Numbered from the stretch's first letter, positions 30,416-39,913 are shown. The stretch: DNA of 49,904 nucleotides from an uncultured Bacilli bacterium (GCA_947627915.1 CANQXT010000003.1:1-49904), one strand, 5' to 3'. Program-made: numbers and translations. Notes: generated from the sequence alone by a model not told the origin.

Positions 30416-31534
30416 ATGGAAGTGAATCTTATGATAAAAAAATTTAGTGTTAAAAATTTTAAAAATTTTAGAGAAGAAATAGTTTTAGATTTTTCTAAAA
30501 TTAGAGATTATGAATTTAATCAATCTTTAATCAAAAATAATCTAGTTAATAAAATGCTTATTTATGGACCAAATAATTCTGGAAAAAGTAATTTAGGTGC
30601 AGCAATAATGGATATTACTACTCATCTTACAGATAACAATGGGATGAATAATATTTTATATGCTTATTATATAAATGGTGATTATATTGATGATGATGTT
30701 GAATTTAAATATGAATTTCTATTTGATAATAAAGATATAACATATGCATATAAAAAAGATTCACAATCAAAACTTTTATTAGAAGAATTATATGAAAATG
30801 ATAAATTGTTATTTAAGTATAATTATAAGAATGATAAATTTGATAATAATATAGAAGAAGCTAAAACAATTGATATATCTAAAAGAACAAATAAAGATAT
30901 GTCAGTATTAAAGTTTATATATAATAATACCTTATATTGGAATGATGATAGTTCAGTTAAAATATTAATGGAATTTGTTAATAATATGTTATGGTTTAGA
31001 AGTTTAAAAACAAATGAATTTATGGGAGTTATGGCAAATACTGAAAATATGAATGATTTTATAATTAATAATAGATTATTAACTGAATTTGAAAAATTTT
31101 TAAAAGAATGTGGTCAAAATTATGATCTATGTGAAATAGACGAAATGGGTAAAAAGTTAATAGGAGTTAAATATAAAAATTGTAAAGCTAGATTTGATGT
31201 AGTAGAATCTACAGGAACAAAATCTTTATTATTATTCTTTTATTGGATGAATAGAACTAAAAATATTTCTTTTATATATTTAGATGAATTTGATGCATTT
31301 TATCACTATGAATTATCAGCTTATATATTAAAATATATGAATAAAAGAACGGAATTTCAATCTGTTTTAACATCTCATAATACTTATTTAATAACAAACG
31401 AATTAATGCGACCAGATTGTTATTGCCTATTAAATAAAGGAAAAATTACTAGTTTTGCAGATAGTACTTCTAAAACTATTAGACAAGCTCATAATTTAGA
31501 AAAAATGATGCTAGGAGGAGAATTTGAAAAGTAA
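30416..31534 (+). CDS. AAA_15/AAA_21-like ATPase (defense-type)
   Basis: Walker A YGPNNSGKSN; Walker B FIYLDEFDAF; C-terminal RQAHNLEKMMLGGEFE. Start may be 30431. Confidence 0.8.
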   Translation: MEVNLMIKKFSVKNFKNFREEIVLDFSKIRDYEFNQSLIKNNLVNKMLIYGPNNSGKSNLGAAIMDITTHLTDNNGMNNILYAYYINGDYIDDDVEFKYEFLFDNKDITYAYKKDSQSKLLLEELYENDKLLFKYNYKNDKFDNNIEEAKTIDISKRTNKDMSVLKFIYNNTLYWNDDSSVKILMEFVNNMLWFRSLKTNEFMGVMANTENMNDFIINNRLLTEFEKFLKECGQNYDLCEIDEMGKKLIGVKYKNCKARFDVVESTGTKSLLLFFYWMNRTKNISFIYLDEFDAFYHYELSAYILKYMNKRTEFQSVLTSHNTYLITNELMRPDCYCLLNKGKITSFADSTSKTIRQAHNLEKMMLGGEFEK

Positions 31535-31583
31535 AATTCTTTTAATAGTTGAAGGAGCGAAAGATGAATTTAGAGAAAATTAA
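31524..31583 (+). pseudogene. N-terminal remnant of a TOPRIM/RloB-like partner gene
   Basis: AGGAGG then TTG start overlapping the ATPase 3' end; L(M)KSKILLIVEGAKDEFREN*. Confidence 0.45.
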
Positions 31584-31585
31584 TA

Positions 31586-31614
31586 TTGACAAGTGTTTGT
31601 GTTACGCATATAAT
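31586..31614 (+). promoter_or_regulatory. Promoter TTGACA-17-TATAAT of NUDIX operon
   Basis: TTGACAAGTGTTtgtgtTACGCATATAATTA. Confidence 0.75.
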
Positions 31615-31634
31615 TAAATTGAAGGGTAGATAGT

Positions 31635-32312
31635 ATGGAAGTAAATAATAAATTATATAAGAATCAAGGTATTCATGTTATAACATCTATATTTACTGTT
31701 GAACAAGGAACGACAAAGGTATTGTTAATTAAAAGAAAGAATGAACCTTTTTTAGGTAAATGGGTATTAACTGGTGGAGCTTTATATAATAATGAAGATT
31801 TAGAAAATGGGGCTTTAAGGGAAATAAAAGAAAAAACGGGAATTGAGAATATTGAATTAATTCAATCTAAAGCTTATGGTAAATTAGATCGTTCTCCCGT
31901 GATGCGAATGGTTGCTATCAGTTATATTGCTTTAATTGATAGTCAAAGAGTTAATATTTTAAAGAATACGCGAAATACTAGTGATGCTTATTGGTGTCCC
32001 ATAGATAAAGTACCTGCTTTAGGTTTTGATCATAATGAAATATTAAATGATGCCATTAAAGAATTACAAAAACAAATAATAAAAAGTAATATTTTAAAAA
32101 GCTTATTCCCAAATGGAGTAACAATGCCTGAACTTCAAAAAACATATGAAATTATTTTGAATAAAAAGTTTGATCGTCGTAATTTTCGTAAAAAAATATT
32201 AAGTTTAAATTTAATTGATGATACAAACACTACTAATAAATTTGAAGGTAATAAACCAGCCAAAGTATATAAATTTAAAAAGAAAATAGAAGATAAAGAT
32301 ATATTTTTATAA
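31635..32312 (+). CDS. NUDIX domain + C-terminal winged helix (NrtR-like)
   Basis: GKWVLTGGALYNNEDLENGALREIKEKTGIE NUDIX box-like; C-terminal LQKTYEIILNKKFDRRNFRKKILSLNLI. Confidence 0.8.
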   Translation: MEVNNKLYKNQGIHVITSIFTVEQGTTKVLLIKRKNEPFLGKWVLTGGALYNNEDLENGALREIKEKTGIENIELIQSKAYGKLDRSPVMRMVAISYIALIDSQRVNILKNTRNTSDAYWCPIDKVPALGFDHNEILNDAIKELQKQIIKSNILKSLFPNGVTMPELQKTYEIILNKKFDRRNFRKKILSLNLIDDTNTTNKFEGNKPAKVYKFKKKIEDKDIFL

Positions 32313-32368
32313 TATATTTTTATTATAAAATAGATAAGTGTAAATAAGACACAAGAGAGGGGAATAAA

Positions 32369-32926
32369 ATGATATATGCAATAAGACATGGTCAAGATGA
32401 TGAAAGATTTATTGGTGGATGGAGTAATGGTAAACTGACTAGAAATGGCATAAATGATGTTAAGTTTGCTAGTTTATGGATTAGAGATAATTTAAATATT
32501 AGTAATATCATATCTAGTGATATAAGAAGAGCTAAAGAAACATCCCAAATTATTAATGGATATTTAAAAGTACCACTACAATATAATGAGATATTAAGAG
32601 AGCAAAATAAAGGTTTATTAAATGGTTTAGATATTAATATAGCTAAAAAAACATATCAAAATTTTTTAAATAATATAGGTATTGATACTGTATATCCCAA
32701 TGGTGAATCTTTAAGAGATTTATATAGGAGAATAATTAATAATTTAAATTATTTCGAAATGATAAGTGATAATACATTACTTGTTACACATCGAGGTGTT
32801 ATTAATATGTTATATTATATTTTAAATAATAAAGAATTAGATATGGATAAAAGTCAATTTGGGGTATCAACATCATCAATTCATGAAATAGATTTTAAAA
32901 ATAAATTAATAAGAAAGGTAAGATAA
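32369..32926 (+). CDS. Histidine phosphatase (phosphoglycerate mutase-like)
   Basis: IYAIRHGQDDERFIGGWSNGKLTRNG...SSDIRRAKETSQII...LLVTHRGVI. Confidence 0.88.
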   Translation: MIYAIRHGQDDERFIGGWSNGKLTRNGINDVKFASLWIRDNLNISNIISSDIRRAKETSQIINGYLKVPLQYNEILREQNKGLLNGLDINIAKKTYQNFLNNIGIDTVYPNGESLRDLYRRIINNLNYFEMISDNTLLVTHRGVINMLYYILNNKELDMDKSQFGVSTSSIHEIDFKNKLIRKVR

Positions 32927-32927
32927 A

Positions 32928-34001
32928 ATGATTAAAAAAATAGTATTGACTGGTGGACCTGGATCAGGTAAAACAGAAACAATTAAGTATTTAGATAGAT
33001 ATTATAAAGATTTAGGATATAATGTTATTTTAATTGAAGAAAGTGCTACTTATTTAATTAATAAAGGAATTAAACCTTTTGGGGATAACGCTTTAAAAAT
33101 GAATGATTTTGAAGAATTAATATTAAAAATGCAATTTAATAATGAAGATATTATTAATAGATGGCTTAAAATGTTAAAAATAGATAATACTTTAATTATA
33201 TGTGATCGAAGTGTTATTGATCCTTTATCTTTTATGGATTTAAAAGATTATCAAGAGATTTTAAATAAACATTTAAATATTCAAAATAATTATTTAGAAT
33301 TGTTAAATAGATATGATTTAGTCATTAATTTAGTTGGTAGTAAAGAATACTATACTAAAGAAAATAATAAAGCGAGAACAGAAAGTGCTTCAGAAGCTTT
33401 AGAAAAAGGAATTAAAAATTTACAATTTTATTTAGGACATAATAATTTACATATCGTCTTACCACAAAAAACAATTGAAGAAAAAGCAAATTTAGTTATT
33501 AATATAATTAATAATAATTTACAAGATTATCGCGAAAAAAGACAAGAAAAATATTTAATTAATATAGAAAATTCTGATTTAAATAAATTACAAAGTATTA
33601 GTAAAAAAATGCATATTACTCAAGATTATCTAGTAAATGAATATAATTATGAAGAAAGAATAAGAAAAGTAGAATATCAAGATAATATTATTTATTATCA
33701 TAGTGTATATAAACTAGAAGATAACAATATTATTAAGATATTAGAAGAAGAAATAAAATTAGATAAATATTTAGAATTATTAAAAAGAAAAGATAATAAT
33801 TATAATACTATTGAAAAAGATCGTTATTATTTTACTTATGAAGATGAATATTTATATTTAGATGTACTTGATAATTTAAGTATTTTAGAAATAAATGGTT
33901 TAGAAGATTACTATGTTAAAATACCACCATATTTAGAAGTCTTAAAAAAAGTAACTGATGATAAAAATTATTATAATAAATGTTTAGCAAGAAGAAAATA
34001 A
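32928..34001 (+). CDS. AAA ATPase (NadR/Ttd14-like) fused to CYTH-like domain
   Basis: KKIVLTGGPGSGKTETIKYL; IICDRSVIDPLSFMD; C-terminal EKYLINIE...EERIRKVEY...YYHSVYKLE...YNTIEKDRYYFTYEDEYLYLDVL. Confidence 0.75.
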   Translation: MIKKIVLTGGPGSGKTETIKYLDRYYKDLGYNVILIEESATYLINKGIKPFGDNALKMNDFEELILKMQFNNEDIINRWLKMLKIDNTLIICDRSVIDPLSFMDLKDYQEILNKHLNIQNNYLELLNRYDLVINLVGSKEYYTKENNKARTESASEALEKGIKNLQFYLGHNNLHIVLPQKTIEEKANLVINIINNNLQDYREKRQEKYLINIENSDLNKLQSISKKMHITQDYLVNEYNYEERIRKVEYQDNIIYYHSVYKLEDNNIIKILEEEIKLDKYLELLKRKDNNYNTIEKDRYYFTYEDEYLYLDVLDNLSILEINGLEDYYVKIPPYLEVLKKVTDDKNYYNKCLARRK

Positions 34002-34008
34002 AAAAGTA

Positions 34009-34039
34009 TTGACTTTACCCTTAGGTAATAGTTTATACT
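34009..34039 (+). promoter_or_regulatory. MerR-type promoter with 19-bp spacer
   Basis: TTGACT 34009-34014, TATACT 34034-34039; spacer contains TTACC-ctta-GGTAA dyad. Confidence 0.8.
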
Positions 34040-34059
34040 TTTTTTGCGTGGGTGATAAT

Positions 34060-34683
34060 ATGTTTATAAATGAAGTAGAAAATATAGTAGGTCTTTCTAA
34101 AAAGAGTATTCGTTATTATGAAGAAAATGGTTTGTTAAATCCTAAAAGGAAGGAAAATAGTAAATATAGAATTTATAGTGAAGATGATATTAGAAAATTA
34201 AAAACAATTAAATTTTTAAGAGAGTTAGATGTATCTATAAGAGAATTAAAATTATTAAATGATCAAGAAATTACTTTAAAAGAATGTTTAGAAGATAAAA
34301 TAATAAAAATAGAAAAAGAAGAAGAAAATTATCATAGTATTAAAGATATGTGTAAAGAAATAATATTAAATGAAGATGATTTTGATAATATTGATATAAA
34401 TAAATATTTTCAAAAGATAAAAGTGTTAAATAAGGAGGGATTTACGATGAATAAAAAATCAACAGATAAAGGTCGACAAATAATGGGAGCTATACTGGCT
34501 ACTTTACCTTTTTATTTAGTATTTATTTTAATATTAATAGGATTTATATATAGTTTTAAAAATATAGGAGTATTATTATTAAGCATTATCATTTTATTAT
34601 TTATTATTGCAATTACAGTTAATTTAATAAATAGAATTAAAGAAATTTTAGGAGGTGAAGAAGATGAAGCTAGTAAATATTGA
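34060..34683 (+). CDS. MerR-family regulator with C-terminal two-TM domain
   Basis: MFINEVENIVGLSKKSIRYYEENGLLNPKRKENSKYRIYSEDDIRKLKTIKFLRELDVSI; two TM helices. The ORF-track start 34009 is inside the promoter. Confidence 0.85.
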   Translation: MFINEVENIVGLSKKSIRYYEENGLLNPKRKENSKYRIYSEDDIRKLKTIKFLRELDVSIRELKLLNDQEITLKECLEDKIIKIEKEEENYHSIKDMCKEIILNEDDFDNIDINKYFQKIKVLNKEGFTMNKKSTDKGRQIMGAILATLPFYLVFILILIGFIYSFKNIGVLLLSIIILLFIIAITVNLINRIKEILGGEEDEASKY

Positions 34684-34993
34684 TTATATTCCTAATTATG
34701 AAATAGTGGAAGTTTTAGGACTTGTTAAAGGGCAAATTGTTCAATCTAAAAATTTAGGAAGAGATTTTATGGCTGGACTTAAGACAATAGTTGGTGGTGA
34801 AATAGTAGGATACACTGATATGATTAAAAAAGCTAGACAAATAGCTACTAAAAGAATGGTTGACGAAGCTGAAAGTTTAGGAGCAGATGCAATTATTAAT
34901 ATTAGATATGGTTCATCATCAGTTATGAGTGGTGCAGCTGAAATAATTGCTTATGGAACAGCAGTTAAATTAAAGAAAGTAGAAAATAAATAA
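34664..34993 (+). CDS. YbjQ/UPF0145-like heavy-metal-binding-domain protein
   Basis: GLVKGQIVQSKNLGRDFMAGLKTIVGGEIVGYTDM...EAESLGADAIINIRYGSSSVM. Confidence 0.88.
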   Translation: MKLVNIDYIPNYEIVEVLGLVKGQIVQSKNLGRDFMAGLKTIVGGEIVGYTDMIKKARQIATKRMVDEAESLGADAIINIRYGSSSVMSGAAEIIAYGTAVKLKKVENK

Positions 34994-35170
34994 AATCTAC
35001 TTTTTTTAATACTTACAATAATTTAAATTTAATTTTGTCAAAAGTCTCAAAAAGTCGCAAAAAGAGTGTCAATTTTTGTTATTTTATGTTATACTTAACT
35101 AAAATAGACGAGATAATAAATAATCTATTTACTATTTTGAAAATGATGATAAAAGAGGAGGTATTTTATT

Positions 35171-36403
35171 ATGGGTTTTATTAAAGCATTTTCAGGTGCA
35201 ATTAGTGGCACTTTCGCTAACGAATGGCAAGATTTTTATAAGCCAAGAGCAAATGTTCCAGCAACGGCTGGTTTATTCCAAGCTATTCCAAGCAGTCAAA
35301 ATAATGGTGTAGGTGAAAACTACAAAGGTAATGAAAACATTATTAGTAATGGTAGTAAGATTATAGTTCCTGAAGGAACTGCATTAATTACTATTCAAGA
35401 TGGAGCAATTACAGGTTTTATTGCTGAACCAGGTGGATTTGAATTTAGATCAGATGATCCAAATAGTCAATCTTTCTTTGCTGGTGATGGTATATTTTCA
35501 TCAACTCTTAAAGCTACTTGGGAAAAAGTAAAATTTGGTGGTCAACCAGGTAGTCAACAATTAGCATTCTATGTTAATTTAAAAGAAATACCAAATAATA
35601 GATTTGGTACTCAATCTGAAATATATTGGGATGATGCCTTTTTTGGAACTCAAGTTGGAGCAGTTACAAGAGGAACTTATACATTAAAAATAGTTGATCC
35701 TTTATTATTTGTTAAAAATTTTGTACCAACAAAATATTTACAACCAAATGCGCCAATATTTGATTTTGCTGATATGGATAATGATGCTGGTGCCCAATTA
35801 TTTAATGAAGTAGTAGGATGTTTATCTGCAGCATTCTCTAATTATACTAATGATCCTAGTAAAGGTAATAGAATTTCTAAGATTCAAGGTGATCAATTAG
35901 GATTTGCTCAAAGTTTATCTACTGCAGTAGAAGATGCTTATCAATGGAAAAGTAATCGTGGTTTAGAAATAGTTAAAACAGCTATTCTTGCAATTGAATA
36001 CGATGAAGATACTAAAGAATTAATGAAAAATGTTAAAGCTGCTGATGCTTTATCTGGTGCAAGAGGAAATGCTTTTATGCAACAATCTATTGCCAGAGGT
36101 ATGGAAGCTGCTGGTAATAATGGTGGTGGAGCTGGTATGGCCTTTATGGGTATGGGAATGAATGCTTCAAATAATGTCATGGGAGCAATGCAACAACCTC
36201 AAACTCAATCTTCATACCAACCTGCATTTAATCAACAACCAGTTCAACAAACAACTCAACCAATGGATCAATCAGTTCAACCTCAACAAGTTAATACTCA
36301 AGATCCAATGGTAGTTTTAACGGAAAAGAAAAAATTATTAGATGCAGGATTAATAACTCAAGAAGACTATGATAAAATAAAAGCTCAATTATTAGGAATA
36401 TAA
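35171..36403 (+). CDS. YdjI-like SPFH-domain protein with C-terminal SHOCT
   Basis: MGFIKAFSGAISGTFANEWQDFY; DPMVVLTEKKKLLDAGLITQEDYDKIKAQLL. Confidence 0.85.
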   Translation: MGFIKAFSGAISGTFANEWQDFYKPRANVPATAGLFQAIPSSQNNGVGENYKGNENIISNGSKIIVPEGTALITIQDGAITGFIAEPGGFEFRSDDPNSQSFFAGDGIFSSTLKATWEKVKFGGQPGSQQLAFYVNLKEIPNNRFGTQSEIYWDDAFFGTQVGAVTRGTYTLKIVDPLLFVKNFVPTKYLQPNAPIFDFADMDNDAGAQLFNEVVGCLSAAFSNYTNDPSKGNRISKIQGDQLGFAQSLSTAVEDAYQWKSNRGLEIVKTAILAIEYDEDTKELMKNVKAADALSGARGNAFMQQSIARGMEAAGNNGGGAGMAFMGMGMNASNNVMGAMQQPQTQSSYQPAFNQQPVQQTTQPMDQSVQPQQVNTQDPMVVLTEKKKLLDAGLITQEDYDKIKAQLLGI

Positions 36404-36404
36404 C

Positions 36405-37826
36405 ATGCAAAACGATAATAATGCAAATGTTATGCCAAATACCAATAATGATAATGTAACAGTTGTTAAAACGGATATTGGAGCTAAAGATGGACAACAA
36501 AAATGTCCCAAATGTGGTAGTACGGATATTTCTACCAATACTAATAGTGGTAAATTAAGATGTAATTACTGTCGTTATGAATTTGAGGCTGAAAAAATTT
36601 CCGGAATGGTAGAAGATTTAACTCGATTACAAGGGCAAGTAGTTGGATCTGGAGCTACAGATATAGTTGCGGATACTAATGATTTTGTTACTTTTAAATG
36701 TTCTAGTTGTGGAGCAGAAGTAGTAGTAGATACTGCTTCTTCCGCTCAAGCTAGATGTCACTGGTGTCGAAATACTTTATCAGTTAATCAACAAATACCT
36801 AATGGTAGTATTCCCGATGTTGTTTTACCATTTCATATAGGTAAAGATGAAGCAAAAACTATAATCGAAAAATTTGTTGGTAAACGTAAGTTTTTTGCAA
36901 ATCCCAAATTTAAGATGGAATTTACGACTGAAAATATAATGGGTGTTTACTTTCCCTATATGTTAGTAGATTTAAATGCACATGCTAATTTATCTGGTGA
37001 AGGAGAATGCCAAACTAGAATGTATACTAGAAGTAATGGTAATAGTCAAACTACTTATTATGATGCTGATTTATATCATGTGGAAAGAGATTTTGATATA
37101 ACTATTAATGGTCTTTCCATTGAATCTAGTTTAGATAAATTAGATAATAATTCTTTAAATAATACAAATAATGTTATAAATGCTATTATGCCTTTTGATG
37201 TAGAAAATAGTGTTAAATTTAATGCTAATTATTTAAAAGGTTATACTTCCGAAAAAAGAGATACAAATATTGAACAACTAAGACCATTAATGCTTGCTGA
37301 AGCTAAAGATATTTCTAGATATGCTGCTAATGATACTCTTCAAGCTTATGATAGAGGTGTTTGCTGGTCTCATGAACAATTAGATGTTAAAGGTGAACAA
37401 TGGAAGTCAGCTTATTTACCTGTCTGGCTTTATAGTTATCAACAAGTAAATGGGGATAAAAAATTACTACATTATGTTGCAGTCAATGCTCGAACAAATG
37501 AAGTTATGGGAAGTGTTCCAATTCATATGCCTAAATTATTGGGAATGTCTTTTTTAGTCGAAGTTTTAGGCTTTTTAGCAATGCTTTTTTTGGACTTTGA
37601 TTATGATTTCCTTTTCTTATTATCAGGTATAATCTTCTTTATGTTTATATTTTTTAAGTATCGTAATAGTAATGCAAGACATACTTATGAACTAGAAACA
37701 AAAAGAAATATGACTAATTTACAAAATGTAGATCGATATGTTGAATCAAGAAGAGGACTTACTAATGCAACAATGAGTGGTGCTAATAATAAAAATGTTG
37801 CTGGATATAAAAAACAAGTAAAATAA
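36405..37826 (+). CDS. TFIIB-type zinc-ribbon membrane protein (YdjG-like)
   Basis: QKCPKCGSTDISTNTNSGKLRCNYCRYEFE; FKCSSCGAEV...CHWCRNTL; C-terminal TM. Confidence 0.75.
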   Translation: MQNDNNANVMPNTNNDNVTVVKTDIGAKDGQQKCPKCGSTDISTNTNSGKLRCNYCRYEFEAEKISGMVEDLTRLQGQVVGSGATDIVADTNDFVTFKCSSCGAEVVVDTASSAQARCHWCRNTLSVNQQIPNGSIPDVVLPFHIGKDEAKTIIEKFVGKRKFFANPKFKMEFTTENIMGVYFPYMLVDLNAHANLSGEGECQTRMYTRSNGNSQTTYYDADLYHVERDFDITINGLSIESSLDKLDNNSLNNTNNVINAIMPFDVENSVKFNANYLKGYTSEKRDTNIEQLRPLMLAEAKDISRYAANDTLQAYDRGVCWSHEQLDVKGEQWKSAYLPVWLYSYQQVNGDKKLLHYVAVNARTNEVMGSVPIHMPKLLGMSFLVEVLGFLAMLFLDFDYDFLFLLSGIIFFMFIFFKYRNSNARHTYELETKRNMTNLQNVDRYVESRRGLTNATMSGANNKNVAGYKKQVK

Positions 37827-37858
37827 TTAATATAAATAATTGAATAAGGAGAAAAAAT

Positions 37859-38638
37859 ATGAAAAATGTAAATACAAATAAACAAACAAATAAACAAACA
37901 AATAAAAATAAGAATGTTATAATTATAACAATTTGTGCAGTTTTAGTAATTCTTTTAATTGTTGTATTCTTTATTATAAATAATAATAATAAAGATAAAA
38001 ATATAGATAATAATAATGATAATAATGCTCAAGTTAATGATGATAACCAAAACAATCAAGATAATCAAAATAATGATAAAACAGAAAATACTAAAAAAGA
38101 ATTTGATGATGACATTATCATAAATAAAATGACTATTAATGGTGTTAAATTATCAGATATTACTACTATAGATGATGTATTAACAAAATTAAATGCTAGA
38201 GGTAGTTTTGTTACTTTATGTTATACTGATGAAGCTGAAAATGGATGTAGAGGAACAGCTGATTATGCCTCAGAATTTACAACAGGAAACTTTGATGATA
38301 AAGATTTAGTTAATGTTATTATATACTTTAAATTAGCTGATAATAAATCTTTAGAATTTGCTACAAAATATAGTATTTATAAAAAACAAAAAAATGATAC
38401 TCCATACTTTGAACTTGCTTCTTTAGAAAAAGAATTATTAAAATTAGATAATACTTATATTGAAAATTGGACAAATAAAAATATCCAAAATAAATATAGT
38501 TTAGATTATGCAAGATTTACTGATTATGGATATAAATATACATTTAATAGTAAAGATGGCGATAAATTTATATTTGATGGAACATATAGTTCATCACATT
38601 GGTCTTTAAGAAATGATAGTTTAGCTACAAGAAACTAA
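37859..38638 (+). CDS. Membrane-anchored hypothetical protein
   Basis: Asn/Lys/Gln-rich N-terminus, TM, extracellular domain. Confidence 0.6.
   Translation: MKNVNTNKQTNKQTNKNKNVIIITICAVLVILLIVVFFIINNNNKDKNIDNNNDNNAQVNDDNQNNQDNQNNDKTENTKKEFDDDIIINKMTINGVKLSDITTIDDVLTKLNARGSFVTLCYTDEAENGCRGTADYASEFTTGNFDDKDLVNVIIYFKLADNKSLEFATKYSIYKKQKNDTPYFELASLEKELLKLDNTYIENWTNKNIQNKYSLDYARFTDYGYKYTFNSKDGDKFIFDGTYSSSHWSLRNDSLATRN
37876..37906 (+). repeat. AAAY tetranucleotide-like repeat (AAATAAACAAAC x2 + AAATAAA)
   Basis: Read directly, in codons 6-16 after the ATG. Confidence 0.8.
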
Positions 38639-38706
38639 GAAATATTTTATTAAAAAAGGAGTTATTTTAGTTTAAAAAATATAAACTAAAGAAGGAAGTA
38701 AATTTT

Positions 38707-39123
38707 ATGTTTTGTCCTAATTGTGGTACTAACTTACCTGATAATGCTGAATTTTGTTCTAATTGTGGTACTAATTTAAATAATTATAAAACGATACCTA
38801 ATTTAAATGAAAATAAAAAAATAAATAATCATAAAATAAAAGATTTTATAATTAAATATAAAAAAATTATATGTATATGTATCATAGTTTTTATAATATT
38901 ATTTATAGGGGTATTTTCTTTTAATAAGTTATATGATTATACAAAGATAGATTGGGATAAAAACTATGGGGATATAAATGTAACTCGAAATAAATTTAGT
39001 AAATTTACTATTGATTATACGGCTTGGGTTAATGAATATAATTATACATTTACTTATGGAGAAGATAAGAATGGTAATCCAAAAGAAGTATCATTAGAAA
39101 TAGAGCAACCAATAATTGAATAA
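38707..39123 (+). CDS. Zinc-ribbon single-TM protein
   Basis: MFCPNCGTNLPDNAEFCSNCGTNL; TM. Confidence 0.7.
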   Translation: MFCPNCGTNLPDNAEFCSNCGTNLNNYKTIPNLNENKKINNHKIKDFIIKYKKIICICIIVFIILFIGVFSFNKLYDYTKIDWDKNYGDINVTRNKFSKFTIDYTAWVNEYNYTFTYGEDKNGNPKEVSLEIEQPIIE

Positions 39124-39706
39124 TATATGGGAGGTATATATGAAAGAAAGAGAAATATTTAAAATACTAACAAGTATACCAGTAATATTAATTGTTTTAT
39201 ATTTTATTCCCTTTTTAGGTGTTTGTTTAATTATATTTCGTTATTTTATATATAAGAATAAATATTATAAATTACCACTTACTTTAGTAATATGTGGTAT
39301 ATTAATTATTATACCTAATATAGTAAATAGTATTTTAAAATCTTTTAAAATAAATAGTTTAGAAAATTTAATTACTTTAGATATTTATCAAAAATTAGTT
39401 CCTTATAGTAAAAGATTAATTACTGTTGGTATAATATTTTTAATAATATCTTATATAGTTAAAATTATTTATAATAAAGTTAGTAATAAGCTTACAAATG
39501 AATTTAAAAATTATATTCAAAAAGAAGAACAAAGAAGTGCTGAAATATCTGCTAAAAATGATTTAATAATGAAAGAAAAAAGAGAAAAAGCCCAAAATAC
39601 ACATGTTGTTTATTGTCCATATTGTGGTTCTGATAATATGATTACTGGTAGTGTAGGAACTTGTAAATATTGTCGTAGAAAAATTGAATATAAAGGAGAA
39701 AAATAA
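39116..39706 (+). CDS. Membrane protein with C-terminal zinc ribbon
   Basis: TM segments; VVYCPYCGSDNMITGSVGTCKYCRRKIEY. Likely start 39140 after GGGAGG. Confidence 0.65.
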   Translation: MNNIWEVYMKEREIFKILTSIPVILIVLYFIPFLGVCLIIFRYFIYKNKYYKLPLTLVICGILIIIPNIVNSILKSFKINSLENLITLDIYQKLVPYSKRLITVGIIFLIISYIVKIIYNKVSNKLTNEFKNYIQKEEQRSAEISAKNDLIMKEKREKAQNTHVVYCPYCGSDNMITGSVGTCKYCRRKIEYKGEK

Positions 39707-39798
39707 AGATGGATAATAATATAAAATCACTAAATTAAAATAGTATAAATTATATATATTTATCCATAATAATAATGGTAGAGGTTTTACTCTACGAA

Positions 39799-39828
39799 GA
39801 AAGGACACGATTAATGTGTCCTTTTCTA
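39799..39828 (+). terminator. Rho-independent terminator before uvrA
   Basis: AGAAAGGACAC-gattaat-GTGTCCTTTTCT. Confidence 0.7.
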
Positions 39829-39837
39829 TAATTGATA

Positions 39838-39867
39838 TTGACATAACATATGTTCGTTTGATATAGT
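39838..39867 (+). promoter_or_regulatory. uvrA promoter with embedded LexA-box-like site
   Basis: TTGACA-18-TATAGT (TGa extended -10); ATAACATATGTTCG at 39843-39856 vs CGAACATATGTTCG. Confidence 0.65.
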
Positions 39868-39913
39868 AATATTACTTGAAATTTTATAAAAAAGTATTAA
39901 AATAAAAAAGAAG

